A stretch of 53,652 bases of DNA from Candidatus Moranbacteria bacterium CG10_big_fil_rev_8_21_14_0_10_35_21 (GCA_002773095.1 PFCG01000017.1:1-53652); one strand, 5' to 3'. Numbered from the stretch's first letter, positions 8,256-17,810 are shown. The notes: a model not told the origin generated them from the sequence alone. A program made the numbers and translations.

Positions 8256-8728
8256 TTAAAATCCAAAAGTTTTACAGCCGGATACTCCGGTAAAATCAAT
8301 AGGTGTTATTCCATACCACCCAGACACATTGCTATTATTACCACAAACAATTATCCCATTACCACTAACACTACAGCATAATAAGAACCTGCGCTGCTTC
8401 CCCATCCTCCACAACCATTTCCGCAATAAACAAATGTTGTGTCGGAAATATTAGGAAGTGCTCCTCCAGAACCATCAGCGCAAATAGTTGTTCCTTCGGT
8501 TCCATCGGTTGGTGGAGCGTTGAGAGAGCTTCCGCTGATTATACACATATCAGCCTGCGATTTTATAGATTGCATAGCAGATAACGCTTTGGCCTGTTTG
8601 GATTTTGTCCTCGCTCCGTTCAAACTCACCAAAACAATAGATGCTAAAATTCCAATGATGGCAATGACAATTAGAAGTTCGATCAGTGTGAACCCCCCCC
8701 CACTTGAATTTATTTTTGTTTTGTTCAT
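8256..8728 (-). pseudogene. Type IV prepilin, frameshifted near the C terminus
   Basis: The N terminus carries the class III prepilin signal GGG|FTLIELLIVIAIIGILASIVLVSLNGAR. The open frame from 8728 stops at 8351 with SYYAVVLVVMG. The next frame downstream continues SVSGNGIIVCGNNSNVSGWY to a stop at 8256-8258, with the cysteine-containing tail expected of a minor pilin. One missing T near 8371-8376 would join the two frames as YYACSVSG. The Gly codons before the cleavage site are a run of nine G (8693-8701). Either the gene is broken or variable, or the read has an indel. Confidence 0.75.
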
Positions 8729-8810
8729 AATTTACACATTAGCTAAGTTTAATATATCGTCTATTTTTTTTATTATATAATATTCCATAAAAATGAAAAC
8801 TTTAAAAGAT

Positions 8811-9911
8811 TTATTTACCCATTCCTATTATGCCGATAATTACCCCGAGAATGGCTGTTACAGCTGTGAAAATCCAGGCTCTCATGGTCACCTTTGTTTC
8901 TGGCCAGCCTTTGGCTTCAAAATGATGATGTAAAGGCGCCGCTAAAAAAACTTTTCTTCCAAATAATCTTTTACTGGTTAATTGAATAACTACACTGCCT
9001 GATTCTAAAATATAAATAAAAACAATTAAAAATAAAATCAAATCAGAATTGGTCAACATAGCCATCACTCCCAAAGTGGTTCCTAGTGATATGGCTCCGG
9101 TATCTCCCATAATAAAACGGGCTGGGTAAATATTAAACCAAAGAAAAGCCAGAAGTGCACCAGCGATAGCCGCTGAAAAAGAAGCTAAGTCCATCTTATT
9201 TTGAAAAACAGAAATTATCGCAAAAGCCGAAAAGCCAAAGAGAAGTACTCCAGCATTTAATCCATCTAGTCCGTCAGTTTCATTAGAAGATATGGCACTA
9301 AAAAGAATAATAAAAATAAATACTACCACATACCAAATACCGATGGAAAAATCACCTACAGCTGGAACATGAATTTGATCCCAGCCTAATTTATCATAGA
9401 ACCACCAAGCGCCGGTTCCAGCAATGGCAAAGAGCCACCAAAATCTCATAGCAAATTTCATCCCTCCTCCTTTATTTTTTCCCCAACCGCGAATACTCAT
9501 ATAGTCATCCAATAATCCCAATATCCCGGCCGTTATTAAAATAAATAAAGGTAGCCAGGTTTGCGAACGATTAAGAAAATCCAATCTCGCAATAAAATTA
9601 ATATTCAAGGATTGCGCAATCCAAGGAAAAATATAATGAGAGGCCAAAATTAAAATCGCTACCGAAAACCAAACCAACACACCTCCCATAGTGGGTGTTC
9701 CGGCTTTTTCGGCGTGTAATTTATTTATGAAAGTAAGATCTTTGCCATCTACTGATTTACTTTTTATTTTTATTCCGATTTTATATTTATACAAAATTTT
9801 AGTCCATAGCGGAGTCAAAAGAAAAGCTAAAACAAAAGCCAAAAAACTGGTCGTTAAAACCTTCATAATATTAATCACTTCGGGAATAGTTTGTATTTGA
9901 GCAATTTGCAT
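8811..9911 (-). CDS. mraY: Phospho-N-acetylmuramoyl-pentapeptide transferase
   Basis: 366 aa integral membrane enzyme with about ten TM segments. It transfers phospho-MurNAc-pentapeptide to undecaprenyl phosphate, forming lipid I. Motifs are AGTPTMGG near residue 70, LGLLDDYMSI near 131, NETDGLDGLNAG in the middle, GDTGAISLG, and the catalytic-loop APLHHHFEAKGWPETKV near the C terminus. It lies apart from the mur cluster between two prepilin genes and has its own promoter and an AGAGGA Shine-Dalgarno. Confidence 0.96.
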   Translation of the reverse strand: MQIAQIQTIPEVINIMKVLTTSFLAFVLAFLLTPLWTKILYKYKIGIKIKSKSVDGKDLTFINKLHAEKAGTPTMGGVLVWFSVAILILASHYIFPWIAQSLNINFIARLDFLNRSQTWLPLFILITAGILGLLDDYMSIRGWGKNKGGGMKFAMRFWWLFAIAGTGAWWFYDKLGWDQIHVPAVGDFSIGIWYVVVFIFIILFSAISSNETDGLDGLNAGVLLFGFSAFAIISVFQNKMDLASFSAAIAGALLAFLWFNIYPARFIMGDTGAISLGTTLGVMAMLTNSDLILFLIVFIYILESGSVVIQLTSKRLFGRKVFLAAPLHHHFEAKGWPETKVTMRAWIFTAVTAILGVIIGIIGMGK

Positions 9912-9931
9912 AAAGATAATTTTCCTCTTAT

Positions 9932-9960
9932 ATTATATCAGATTAAAATTTATTTCTAAA
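9932..9960 (-). promoter_or_regulatory. Promoter for mraY
   Basis: TATAAT (9932-9937) with an extended -10 TG, and TTTAGA (9955-9960) at a 17-nt spacing. AGAGGA lies between it and the ATG at 9911. Confidence 0.55.
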
Positions 9961-9995
9961 CTATATTTTTAATCTAAATTTATAAATTATAGCTA

Positions 9996-10508
9996 TTAAT
10001 CAAACGTATATTTACACCCTGTAGAATTTCCTAAATTACTCCAAAATTGCCCTGGAGAACAATTTTGATCTTTACCTTCTAAAACCCAAAATATACTTGT
10101 TTTTTCGCCTAAAACGAGAGGTTGACCATAAAAATATCCAGAACTACCACGATTACTATCTGGGGGATCTATCGGAAGAGCTGAAACATAAGGTAATATA
10201 TAATTACTCGCAAATATGCCCCCATCATCAGTGTAGGTGCTAGAAGTCGAATTACAAAATTTACTAACACATCTCCACTTAGTATCTCCGGTTTTAGGAT
10301 AATTACCATTATAACTATTAATGGCTTCCATAGCTTTAATTAAAGATGCCACATCTTGTTTTCTACCAGCATTTCTAGCCTTACCCTTAGCACTGCTTAA
10401 TATAACTAAAACTACTGACGCCAAAATCCCAATAATCGCAATAACTATCAAAAGTTCAATCAATGTGAAACCCTGTTTTTTTGAAAGATAAACTTTTTTG
10501 GTCTGCAT
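9996..10508 (-). CDS. Type IV prepilin (major/minor pilin-like)
   Basis: 170 aa. The prepilin peptidase site is KKQG|FTLIELLIVIAIIGILASVVLVIL at residues 11-36, followed by a helix (NAGRKQDVASLIKAMEAINSYNGNYP) and a Cys-containing globular part. LPIDPPDSNRG resembles the calcium-site and terminal loops of pseudopilins such as GspG. CPR cells use type IV pili for attachment and DNA uptake. The assembly ATPase and prepilin peptidase are not in the window. Confidence 0.9.
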   Translation of the reverse strand: MQTKKVYLSKKQGFTLIELLIVIAIIGILASVVLVILSSAKGKARNAGRKQDVASLIKAMEAINSYNGNYPKTGDTKWRCVSKFCNSTSSTYTDDGGIFASNYILPYVSALPIDPPDSNRGSSGYFYGQPLVLGEKTSIFWVLEGKDQNCSPGQFWSNLGNSTGCKYTFD

Positions 10509-10560
10509 TTTATTTTAAACTTTTTTATTTTGTGTTTTTTGTTTCCAACTTTTCAATTCC

Positions 10561-11580
10561 CTACTTCCATTCATACGCTTCGAAAGCCCAATTGACCAGC
10601 GTGCGCATATCTTCCCAACGTTTTTCATCATCCAAAAGCACTGCCACAATACGATGACCCTCTGGATCTTTAGCCGCAGCCAAAAGAGATTTTCCGGCCA
10701 TCGGAGTAAAACCAGTTTTTCCTCCAATAAATTTCGAATCTTCCCCCACTAAAATATCCGTATTGACCAATTCATGCATATAGGTTCCATCAGCAGAATA
10801 AAATTTTCCGTCAGGAATACGCATAATTTCCCAAATTAAATCATATTTTAGAGAATAAGCTCCAATGCGAGCAATATCATAAGCTGAAGAATAACATTGA
10901 TCTTCCTGCCCATCTATTTCTAATCCTGAAGCGGTGCAAAAATGAGTATCCTTCAATCCAAGACTTTTTGCTTTTTCATTCATCTCTTTAACAAATTTTT
11001 CTTCATTTCCAGAAATATTATAGGCCAATGAATAAGCGGCGTCATTAGCACTATTCATTAGCATTACTCTTAAGAGATTAATGGCTTTTACTTTTTCCCC
11101 AGTGTAAAGACGATTACTTGGGCAAACTCCTGATGTCGGACAGCCGACCACTGTGCCAGGAAGAAGTGATGCTTCACGAGGAATAGTGACAATATTTGTT
11201 TCTAGATTTTGAATATTTTCAACAGCTAAAATAGCTGTCATTAATTTAGTCAGAGAAGCAATTTGAGTTTTTTTCCGTCCGTTATCATAATAAAGAATAG
11301 TTCCAGAATCAACATCAATAGCGACTGACGATCCGGCCCAAATTTTTTGATCATAATAATCTTTACTTCGGGTTGGGACAACTCCGGAAGCCACCGCACG
11401 ATCAATAGGAAATAAATTATATTTATTTAAATCAATAAAATCATTTTCACCCTCTTGTCCCTTATTTTCTCTAACAATATTTATTTTTTCTTTTCCTTTT
11501 CCCAACCAACCAAAATTACTAAAGATAACCCAAATAGGAATAAGAAAAAAAATAGTTAATTTTATAATTTTTTTGATCAT
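10561..11580 (-). CDS. dacA: D-alanyl-D-alanine carboxypeptidase (PBP5/DacA family)
   Basis: 339 aa from the ATG at 11580; a longer frame would need a TTG inside scpB. An N-terminal TM segment (IIKLTIFFLIPIWVIF) acts as signal or anchor. The serine-peptidase S11 motifs are SLTK (Ser109), SAN (Ser177) and KTG (Lys288). It trims the terminal D-Ala of peptidoglycan stem peptides. It follows scpB almost directly. Confidence 0.93.
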   Translation of the reverse strand: MIKKIIKLTIFFLIPIWVIFSNFGWLGKGKEKINIVRENKGQEGENDFIDLNKYNLFPIDRAVASGVVPTRSKDYYDQKIWAGSSVAIDVDSGTILYYDNGRKKTQIASLTKLMTAILAVENIQNLETNIVTIPREASLLPGTVVGCPTSGVCPSNRLYTGEKVKAINLLRVMLMNSANDAAYSLAYNISGNEEKFVKEMNEKAKSLGLKDTHFCTASGLEIDGQEDQCYSSAYDIARIGAYSLKYDLIWEIMRIPDGKFYSADGTYMHELVNTDILVGEDSKFIGGKTGFTPMAGKSLLAAAKDPEGHRIVAVLLDDEKRWEDMRTLVNWAFEAYEWK

Positions 11581-11590
11581 AATAAATTCA

Positions 11591-12133
11591 TCAGGCAATC
11601 ACACTTTTAATTCTTGGATCTTTTGAAAGATTTTCAAAATCCGGGAGATTTTCCACTTTTTCCATTCCTAATCTTTTCAAAAATTCAAAAGAAATTTTAT
11701 AAAGATACCCTCGCCCATCTTTAGGATTTTCCATCCGATCAACCAATCCACGCATCAAAAGCGAACGAACAATAAAACTACAATTAACTCCACGAATAGC
11801 CTCCACTTCAATTCGAGAAATCGGACCACGATAGGCAATAATTGAGAGCACTTCTAGCGAAGCTCGACTCAAGCCTTCCTGAATTTCACTTTTTACCAGT
11901 TGATCCACATATTGAGCATTTTCCGGAGTAGTAGCCAATTGCAATTCATCCTCTTTCCTGATAATAATCATCCCCTTATTTCTTCCAGAATACTCGGTTT
12001 GAAGAAGCATGACTAAATTTTCCGTCTCTGGCTTAGATATACCTAAAATTTTGGCTATTCGGGAAATTTTCATCGGCGTCCCACTGACAAGAAGCAAACT
12101 TTCAATGGCTGATTTTATTTTTTCCTGTTCCAT
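11591..12133 (-). CDS. scpB: Segregation and condensation protein B
   Basis: 180 aa, two winged-helix domains: IESLLLVSGTPMKISRIAKILG at the N terminus and SRASLEVLSIIAYRGPISRIEVEAIRG in the second. ScpB pairs with the ScpA kleisin on SMC in chromosome condensation. scpA lies 8 bp upstream, the standard order. Confidence 0.94.
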   Translation of the reverse strand: MEQEKIKSAIESLLLVSGTPMKISRIAKILGISKPETENLVMLLQTEYSGRNKGMIIIRKEDELQLATTPENAQYVDQLVKSEIQEGLSRASLEVLSIIAYRGPISRIEVEAIRGVNCSFIVRSLLMRGLVDRMENPKDGRGYLYKISFEFLKRLGMEKVENLPDFENLSKDPRIKSVIA

Positions 12134-12141
12134 AATATATG

Positions 12142-12864
12142 CTAAATTTCGCCTCGAATGGCACTTCTAGTTTTTAATTTTATTTCCTTAAATAAATCTT
12201 TTTGTTCCACTTCAACAATTCTTTGCTTAATCATTTCCAACATAGCCAGAAAGGAAATTATGATATCTACTTTATCCTGAGCTTTGGCAGTTAATTCCGA
12301 AAATGATGTTTCAATCCTATGGAGGATGGTGTCTTGCAGTTCATTTATTTTTTCTTCCAAGGTTACAACTTCTCTGACTATTTCTTCTTCCAATTTTTCC
12401 ATCAAAGGAATTTCAGCCAACACCAATTGAAAAAACTTTTTTAAATCAAAGGCATTGATATTCTTGGGTGGGAAAAACACTGCTTTCACTCCAAAAAAAC
12501 TTTCCCGAGAATAGGCTATCCTCCCTTGACCGGCTATTTTTCCTATTTTTTCCGAAGCCAATTTGAAACGACGATACTCTTCCAATTGATAGGTTAGATC
12601 TTTTATTTCATCCTTTTCTTCTTCCGTAAACTGGAACATAGGCAAAATAGCTCTGGACTTAATCAAAATTAATTTGGAAGCAATGGACAAAAAGTCAGCT
12701 AAATTTTCTAAATTAATTTTTTCATTATTTTTTATGAAATCAAGGTACTGATCAGAGACATGCGCTAAACTTAATTCGGTAATGACCATCTTTTCATTCT
12801 CAATCAACTCAAGAAGCAATTCCAGAGGTCCCTCGAATTTTTCATTTTTATATCGATACTTCAT
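12142..12864 (-). CDS. scpA: Segregation and condensation protein A (kleisin)
   Basis: 240 aa. The N-terminal FEGPLELLLELIENEKMVITELSLAHVSDQYL is the SMC-binding kleisin signature, followed by ENLADFLSIASKLILIKSRAILP. The C-terminal winged helix contains DIIISFLAMLEMIKQRIVEVEQ. It overlaps the upstream YbaK gene by one base (TAATG) and precedes scpB. Confidence 0.94.
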   Translation of the reverse strand: MKYRYKNEKFEGPLELLLELIENEKMVITELSLAHVSDQYLDFIKNNEKINLENLADFLSIASKLILIKSRAILPMFQFTEEEKDEIKDLTYQLEEYRRFKLASEKIGKIAGQGRIAYSRESFFGVKAVFFPPKNINAFDLKKFFQLVLAEIPLMEKLEEEIVREVVTLEEKINELQDTILHRIETSFSELTAKAQDKVDIIISFLAMLEMIKQRIVEVEQKDLFKEIKLKTRSAIRGEI

Positions 12865-13364
12865 TATTTTTTCGCCATACTAAAACTTTCTCTTTTCGGA
12901 TTTTCATTTTTCAGATATTGAGATATGTTTATTCTTAGCGACATTTCATATTCGCCCGAACCGACATAAATTTTTTTATTTTTTTCCAAAAGCTTATCCA
13001 TAAAAATTTCTAACTTCAAAAAATCTCCGAACGGTGCGGTGGCACCAACTTTTCCGGGGATATTTTTTTTCATCCAAACTTCTTTGGCAAAATCAATTTT
13101 TTTGCAATTTTTTTCTCCTTTTTTCTTTCTGTCTACATTTATAATTTTCAACAATTTTTTCTTGTCTAAATTTTTGTTGGCTGGAATCAACGCCAAAATA
13201 TAATCATTATCCGCTTTTATTACTAGGGATTTTCCTACTTCTTTTGGCTCCACTTTTTCTGTTTGAGAAGTATCCCAAGCCGTATAGGTGGTTCGGTGCT
13301 CAATAATATCAACTTTATATTTTTTCTCCGCTAAATAGGCGGATAATCTTTTTGAAATTTCCAT
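12864..13364 (-). CDS. YbaK/EbsC-type Cys-tRNA(Pro) or aminoacyl-tRNA deacylase
   Basis: 166 aa, one YbaK fold: VIEHR-like IIEHRTTYTAWDTS, EVGKSLVIKADNDYILALIPANKNLD with the conserved lysine, GATAPFG in the substrate loop and IYVGSGEYEMSLRI near the end. These proteins hydrolyse mischarged tRNA(Pro). The ProRS in this window (18015-19259) lacks the inserted editing domain, so this free-standing protein is a natural partner. Confidence 0.85.
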   Translation of the reverse strand: MEISKRLSAYLAEKKYKVDIIEHRTTYTAWDTSQTEKVEPKEVGKSLVIKADNDYILALIPANKNLDKKKLLKIINVDRKKKGEKNCKKIDFAKEVWMKKNIPGKVGATAPFGDFLKLEIFMDKLLEKNKKIYVGSGEYEMSLRINISQYLKNENPKRESFSMAKK

Positions 13365-13443
13365 ATAATTGCCTTATCTCCAAACGTTTTTGCGTAAGTG
13401 ATAAGTTATATAATTTAAAAAATAACCAGGTTTTACTTTACCC

Positions 13444-13452
13444 AGTATAGCA
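13444..13452 (-). promoter_or_regulatory. Possible extended -10 promoter for the YbaK-scpA-scpB-dacA operon
   Basis: TGCTATACT reads on the minus strand at 13444-13452, about 80 nt before the YbaK gene. The -35 region is poor. The region 13365-13480 holds nothing else I can assign. Confidence 0.35.
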
Positions 13453-13480
13453 TAGGTTTATTTTTTTATCCACCCTGCAG

Positions 13481-14686
13481 TTAAGCCCTTCTTAACTCTT
13501 TTTCGCTTTTATTGTCACGTAGTTTAAGCGCTGGAAAAAGAGCCGAAAGAACGATAATAGTTACCAAAATAAAAGCAGCTTTGAGAGGCATAAAAAGTAT
13601 AATGATTGAAGATATTCCAGTCGCCAAAATATAGGCCACCGGCTTGGATGTTCGAAAAAAATCAATAACATCAACATCATATACATCAATTTTTTTATAA
13701 AAATAGGAATCGCGCAGAATTTCAATTAATGCTGCTCCAATACGAGTAATGAAAAGCACTGAAACCCAAAGCACTATATTTAGCGAGGATATGAAATAGA
13801 TACTTAGAGTAGCCAATCCCATAAGAATTATAGAAAATATTAGAAGCTCTTTTTCTCCAGATTCTTTATCCGCATAAATTCCGGCTGGATATTGAAAAAG
13901 GACAAAAGGCAAAAGCATAATAGTAAAAATCAATCCAATTTGACTCCACTCAAACCCAATAGCTCGGAGATGCAGTGGAGTATAAATAACCATCAAGGCA
14001 TAAAAAAAATCTAAAACAAAAGCAATATAATAAATTCTCATGATATTTTTTTTGTGAAAAACTTTTCTGATTATTCCTATTATTTTCAAAGTTCGATGAA
14101 AATTATCATTTACTTTTCTGATGGTTAATAAAGCAAAAACAAAAATCAGAGAATTATAAATTAAAAGAAAACAAAAAATTCCGTAAAAATTAAATTTTTC
14201 AAGAAGCAGGGCAGATAGCATCGGGCCGAATAAAAAACCGAGATTAAAAAGCGTTAAGAAAAGTCCCCTTATCCTTCCCGAAACTTTATCAGCTGAAAAC
14301 GATTCTAAAATAATATCCATACTCACCGCTTGAGTAGAAGTGGCTAAAATATAAAGAATGACTAGCGGTACTGCAAACCAGGATGGCTCCACTAAAACCA
14401 ACGAGGTTATAATTATAATTTTAAAGAGAATGGCAAAATGGAGAAGATTAGCTTTACCGCTTATTTTTATAAACTTATGTAGATTTAAAAAAAGAAAAAA
14501 CACCAAGACATAGGCTATGGTGTAAAATATTCCTACATTTTCTGTTCCAGTCGCTAAAGAAAAATAAGAGGACATAACATAAATAAATACCGCCTCTGAA
14601 AAACCCAATAGAAAAGCGATAAAACTAATCAGTTTTACTTTCTTTTTATTTAAATTTTCTTCATGGCTGGAATAAATTTTTTTCAT
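13481..14686 (-). CDS. Major facilitator superfamily transporter
   Basis: 401 aa with about twelve hydrophobic segments in two bundles. The signature loop between TM2 and TM3 is poor, but KVSGRIRGLFLTLFNLGFLFGPMLSALLLEKF and the duplicated FQYPAGIYADKESGEKE loop (an RxGxxxD-E-like motif) support MFS. The substrate cannot be read from sequence. It follows aspS by 29 bp and may share its transcript. Confidence 0.8.
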   Translation of the reverse strand: MKKIYSSHEENLNKKKVKLISFIAFLLGFSEAVFIYVMSSYFSLATGTENVGIFYTIAYVLVFFLFLNLHKFIKISGKANLLHFAILFKIIIITSLVLVEPSWFAVPLVILYILATSTQAVSMDIILESFSADKVSGRIRGLFLTLFNLGFLFGPMLSALLLEKFNFYGIFCFLLIYNSLIFVFALLTIRKVNDNFHRTLKIIGIIRKVFHKKNIMRIYYIAFVLDFFYALMVIYTPLHLRAIGFEWSQIGLIFTIMLLPFVLFQYPAGIYADKESGEKELLIFSIILMGLATLSIYFISSLNIVLWVSVLFITRIGAALIEILRDSYFYKKIDVYDVDVIDFFRTSKPVAYILATGISSIIILFMPLKAAFILVTIIVLSALFPALKLRDNKSEKELRRA

Positions 14687-14715
14687 TTTTGTTTTTGTTT
14701 TTATTCTAATGATAG

Positions 14716-16035
14716 TTAGGGAGTTAATCTTTTCACATCCCGTGGATAAAGGATAGCTTCTTTGATATTACCCAAGCCGAGAATTTTTTGAACGATTCTT
14801 TCCGATCCCAATCCCCAACCGCCGTGCGGAGGTATACCAAATTTAAAAATATCCAGATAATCTTTAAACTGTTCCGGTTTCATTTTTCGCTTTTTGATAT
14901 TTTCCACCAATTGATTATAGTCATGGATTCTTTGTCCACCACTGGCAATTTCCAAACCACGGAAAAGAAGATCAAATGTTTCGGTAAATTCAGGATCTTT
15001 TCCTGGCATTGAATAAAAGGGTCGCAAGGCTGTTGGATAATTAGTCAGAAAAATAAAATCACTACTATGTTTTTTCTTTGCCCATTCACAAATCATCCTT
15101 TCGCCTTCTGCATCAATGTCCAGATTTTCCAATTTCTTTCCAAATTCTTTTTCCAAAATTTCCGCCGCTTCAACTAGCGTAATGCGAGGAATAGGTTTTG
15201 ATTCATCAATAACAACATCGTATTTTTTTAATTCTTCTTGGCAATTTTTTGATATTGAATCCATACAAGAAAGAACCACCTTCTCAAGCTCATCCATCAC
15301 ATCTTGAAAACTTTTAATAAAACCGACTTCTCCATCCAGACCAATATATTCATTAACGTGGCGAGTAGTGTAGTGTGGCTCCGCCCGAAAAACCGATCCT
15401 ATTTCAAAAACTCTTTCAAAAAAACTCACTCCAGCTTGCTTGTAAAATTGCGGGCTCTGAGCTAAACAGGCTTCCCGATCAAAATATTTTATTTTGAAAA
15501 AATTGGCGCCTCCTTCTGTAGCTGAACTGAGAATTTTTGGTGTTTTAATTTCCACATATCCTTCTTTCCTCATTACTTCATCATATGCACTCAGGAGCTC
15601 TGAATAGATTTTAAAAATTGATTTTATTTTTTCATTTCGTAATGCCAAGGTTCGATTATCTAAAAGTGTTTCCAACTTTAAATCTAAACTTTCTTGCGAC
15701 ACGTCTATCGCCAACTCACCCTCTGGTTTAGAAATAATATTTACTTTTTTTGCTTCCAACTCCACGCCTCCGGTGGAAGAATCTTGATTAACTGCACTGG
15801 CCGGACGAGCCTTCACCAGTCCTTCTATTTCAACCACAAATTCACTGCGCAATTTTTTAGCCGTTTCATAAGCTTCTTTGGAATCTGGAATAACCACGGT
15901 TTGCATAATGCCAGTGCGATCGCGCAAATCAATGAAAATTAATTTCCCATGATCTCTTCGAATGTTAACCCAGCCAGAAAGAGAAACAGTTTTTCCTACC
16001 AGTTTTGGGGTTTCGCCTATTAATGTTCGTTCCAT
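14716..16035 (-). CDS. aspS: Aspartyl-tRNA synthetase, archaeal-type (probably non-discriminating)
   Basis: 439 aa, shorter than bacterial AspRS (about 590) because the GAD insertion is absent. It has an N-terminal OB fold (VSLSGWVNIRRDHGKLIFIDLRDRTG), class II motif 2 (VFRAEPHYTTRHVNEYIGLD) and motif 3 (GLGSERIVQKILGL). AspRS of this form often also charges tRNA(Asn), with repair by GatCAB; that is inference here. It follows the response regulator gene by 30 bp. Confidence 0.92.
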   Translation of the reverse strand: MERTLIGETPKLVGKTVSLSGWVNIRRDHGKLIFIDLRDRTGIMQTVVIPDSKEAYETAKKLRSEFVVEIEGLVKARPASAVNQDSSTGGVELEAKKVNIISKPEGELAIDVSQESLDLKLETLLDNRTLALRNEKIKSIFKIYSELLSAYDEVMRKEGYVEIKTPKILSSATEGGANFFKIKYFDREACLAQSPQFYKQAGVSFFERVFEIGSVFRAEPHYTTRHVNEYIGLDGEVGFIKSFQDVMDELEKVVLSCMDSISKNCQEELKKYDVVIDESKPIPRITLVEAAEILEKEFGKKLENLDIDAEGERMICEWAKKKHSSDFIFLTNYPTALRPFYSMPGKDPEFTETFDLLFRGLEIASGGQRIHDYNQLVENIKKRKMKPEQFKDYLDIFKFGIPPHGGWGLGSERIVQKILGLGNIKEAILYPRDVKRLTP

Positions 16036-16065
16036 AAATTAAAAATCAGTTACTTTTTTTGTGAA

Positions 16066-16869
16066 TTATTTTTTGATTAATGTGGAAGCTTTCTTGGAAA
16101 GTTCACTTGGAATAATTTGAGTCTTTAAAATAAATTCGCTGATGCCTAAGGCTTTTACTTTTTTCACATCCTCATCTTCCACGGAGGCTGAAAGAATGAT
16201 AATTGGTTTATTTTTAGTTTTTTCTTCTAATTTAAGCTTGCTCACAATTTCCAATCCAGTCATCGCTGGTATAAACATATCAATAATAAATAAATCATAA
16301 TCGCCATCAAGAGCCTCCTTTAATCCCCAGGCTCCATTTTCAGCGAAAACCACTTCAAATCCGTCTTGTTTCAATTTTTCTCCAAACATTTCCGTAAAAA
16401 TTTTTTCATCTTCTACCATCAAAATTTTTCCCTTTCCTCCATTGGAATCTTCCGAAATTTCTTTGTTATCAATTTTAGCCTCACTTTTCCTTTGTCCTTT
16501 TTTCTGACTAGCCAAACGCTTCACTTCTTCCACTAATTCTGTCGGCCCGTATTCCGCTTTGACCACATACCCATCTGCTCCGGCCTTCAAAGCCTTATCC
16601 ATATTTTCTGCCTTGCTTAAATTAGTAAACATTATAATTTTAATATTCTGGTTATATTCTTTGCTTCTTAATTTTGCCGTAGTTTCAAAGCCATCCATTT
16701 TAGGCATCATTATATCCAAAAGAATGACATCTGTCTTACCCTCTTTGGCCATTTTTAAAACTTGCTCACCAAAAGAAGCCATCTGAACCGAAAAACCCGA
16801 TTCAGAAAATTTCTTTTGATAAATTTCCGCGATCATTGGATCGTCTTCTACCACTATTATATTAATCAT
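16066..16869 (-). CDS. Double receiver-domain response regulator
   Basis: 267 aa, two CheY-like REC domains joined by a charged linker (about 122-146). Domain 1 has acidic VVEDDP, phospho-acceptor Asp52 (ILLDIMMP) and Lys104. Domain 2 has MVEDE, Asp197 (IIDMFIPAMTG), Ser227 and Lys249. There is no DNA-binding or enzymatic output domain, so it probably works in a phosphorelay or by protein contact. No histidine kinase is adjacent. Confidence 0.9.
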   Translation of the reverse strand: MINIIVVEDDPMIAEIYQKKFSESGFSVQMASFGEQVLKMAKEGKTDVILLDIMMPKMDGFETTAKLRSKEYNQNIKIIMFTNLSKAENMDKALKAGADGYVVKAEYGPTELVEEVKRLASQKKGQRKSEAKIDNKEISEDSNGGKGKILMVEDEKIFTEMFGEKLKQDGFEVVFAENGAWGLKEALDGDYDLFIIDMFIPAMTGLEIVSKLKLEEKTKNKPIIILSASVEDEDVKKVKALGISEFILKTQIIPSELSKKASTLIKK

Positions 16870-16892
16870 ACTTTTATTTTTATAACCTCTTA

Positions 16893-16921
16893 ATTATACA
16901 AAAAAGGCCTAACAATGGCAA
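16893..16921 (-). promoter_or_regulatory. Promoter for the response regulator-aspS-MFS unit
   Basis: TTGCCA (16916-16921), a 17-nt spacer, TATAAT (16893-16898), followed by AAGAGG and the ATG at 16869. Confidence 0.65.
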
Positions 16922-16937
16922 CTATCAGCTTCTTTTG

Positions 16938-17810
16938 CTATAAATTTTTTAAATTTTCCATAATTTCATCAATAATCCATCCGGGAGTGGAAGCTCCAGC
17001 TGTTATTCCAACTGTTTGGCAGTTTCTTAACCATTCCTTTTTTATTTGGCTAGCCCTTTCAATAAAATAGGCTTTGGGATTAATCCGTTTAGCAATTTCC
17101 CAAAGTCGAGTGGAATTAGCACTTTCTGGGGAACCAATAGCAATAATTACATCATTACTTTTGGCCATATTCTTTAATTCAGTCTGACGATTATGAGTAG
17201 TGGAGCAAATAGTATCCATTATCTCGGCTGATGGATATTGTTTTTTGACAAAATTATTAACATATTCCGTAAAATCCTGATCTTGCGTAGTTTGAGAAAT
17301 AATGGAAATTTTTTTCTTAAGATTAAGTTTTAAGGTTTTTAAATCTTTTTTATTCTCTATTAAAATTGCCTGGCTATTAGTCCATTCGTTAATGCCTTTT
17401 GTTTCCTTGTGTTTTTTGTCTCCGATAATTATAATCTGTGCTTTGCGATCGGCAAAAATCTTGGCCAGTCGTTGTGCTTTCATTACTCTTGGACAAGTAG
17501 TATCAATCACGGAAATTTTTTTCTTTTTAGTTAGTTCATAAATTTCCGGTCCCATACCGTGAGCAGTAATTACCAAAGTCCCAACTTCTTTTTTGATGGA
17601 ATCCAGAAGTTCATTTAAGTCTTCCGTTAAAGAAATTTTTCTGACTCCTAGTTTTTCGATTCGATCCACCACATCCTGATTGTGCACTAAGGAACCAAAA
17701 ACAAAAATAGGTTTTTTGACCTTTTTGTCCTTGGAAGCTTTTTTGATAATTTCATAGGCCCGTTCCACTCCTTCGCAGAATCCGGCATATTGGCTCAAAG
17801 TTATTTTCAT
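16938..17810 (-). CDS. ispH: 4-hydroxy-3-methylbut-2-enyl diphosphate reductase
   Basis: 290 aa LytB/IspH, the last enzyme of the MEP isoprenoid pathway and a [4Fe-4S] protein. The cysteine ligands are visible as AGFCEGV near residue 12, DTTCPRV near 103 and DTICSTTHNRQ near 203. AHGMGPEIY carries a conserved His and GASTPGWIIDEI closes the active site. It pairs with ispG (43732-44787). A TAGATT -10-like box lies 6 nt before the ATG, suggesting a leaderless message. Confidence 0.95.
   Translation of the reverse strand: MKITLSQYAGFCEGVERAYEIIKKASKDKKVKKPIFVFGSLVHNQDVVDRIEKLGVRKISLTEDLNELLDSIKKEVGTLVITAHGMGPEIYELTKKKKISVIDTTCPRVMKAQRLAKIFADRKAQIIIIGDKKHKETKGINEWTNSQAILIENKKDLKTLKLNLKKKISIISQTTQDQDFTEYVNNFVKKQYPSAEIMDTICSTTHNRQTELKNMAKSNDVIIAIGSPESANSTRLWEIAKRINPKAYFIERASQIKKEWLRNCQTVGITAGASTPGWIIDEIMENLKNL

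Noticed and set aside
9609-9622. GGATTGCGCAATCC perfect palindrome in mraY
   Set aside because: Encodes an ordinary loop (WIAQSL) and fits normal MraY length, so it is probably chance.
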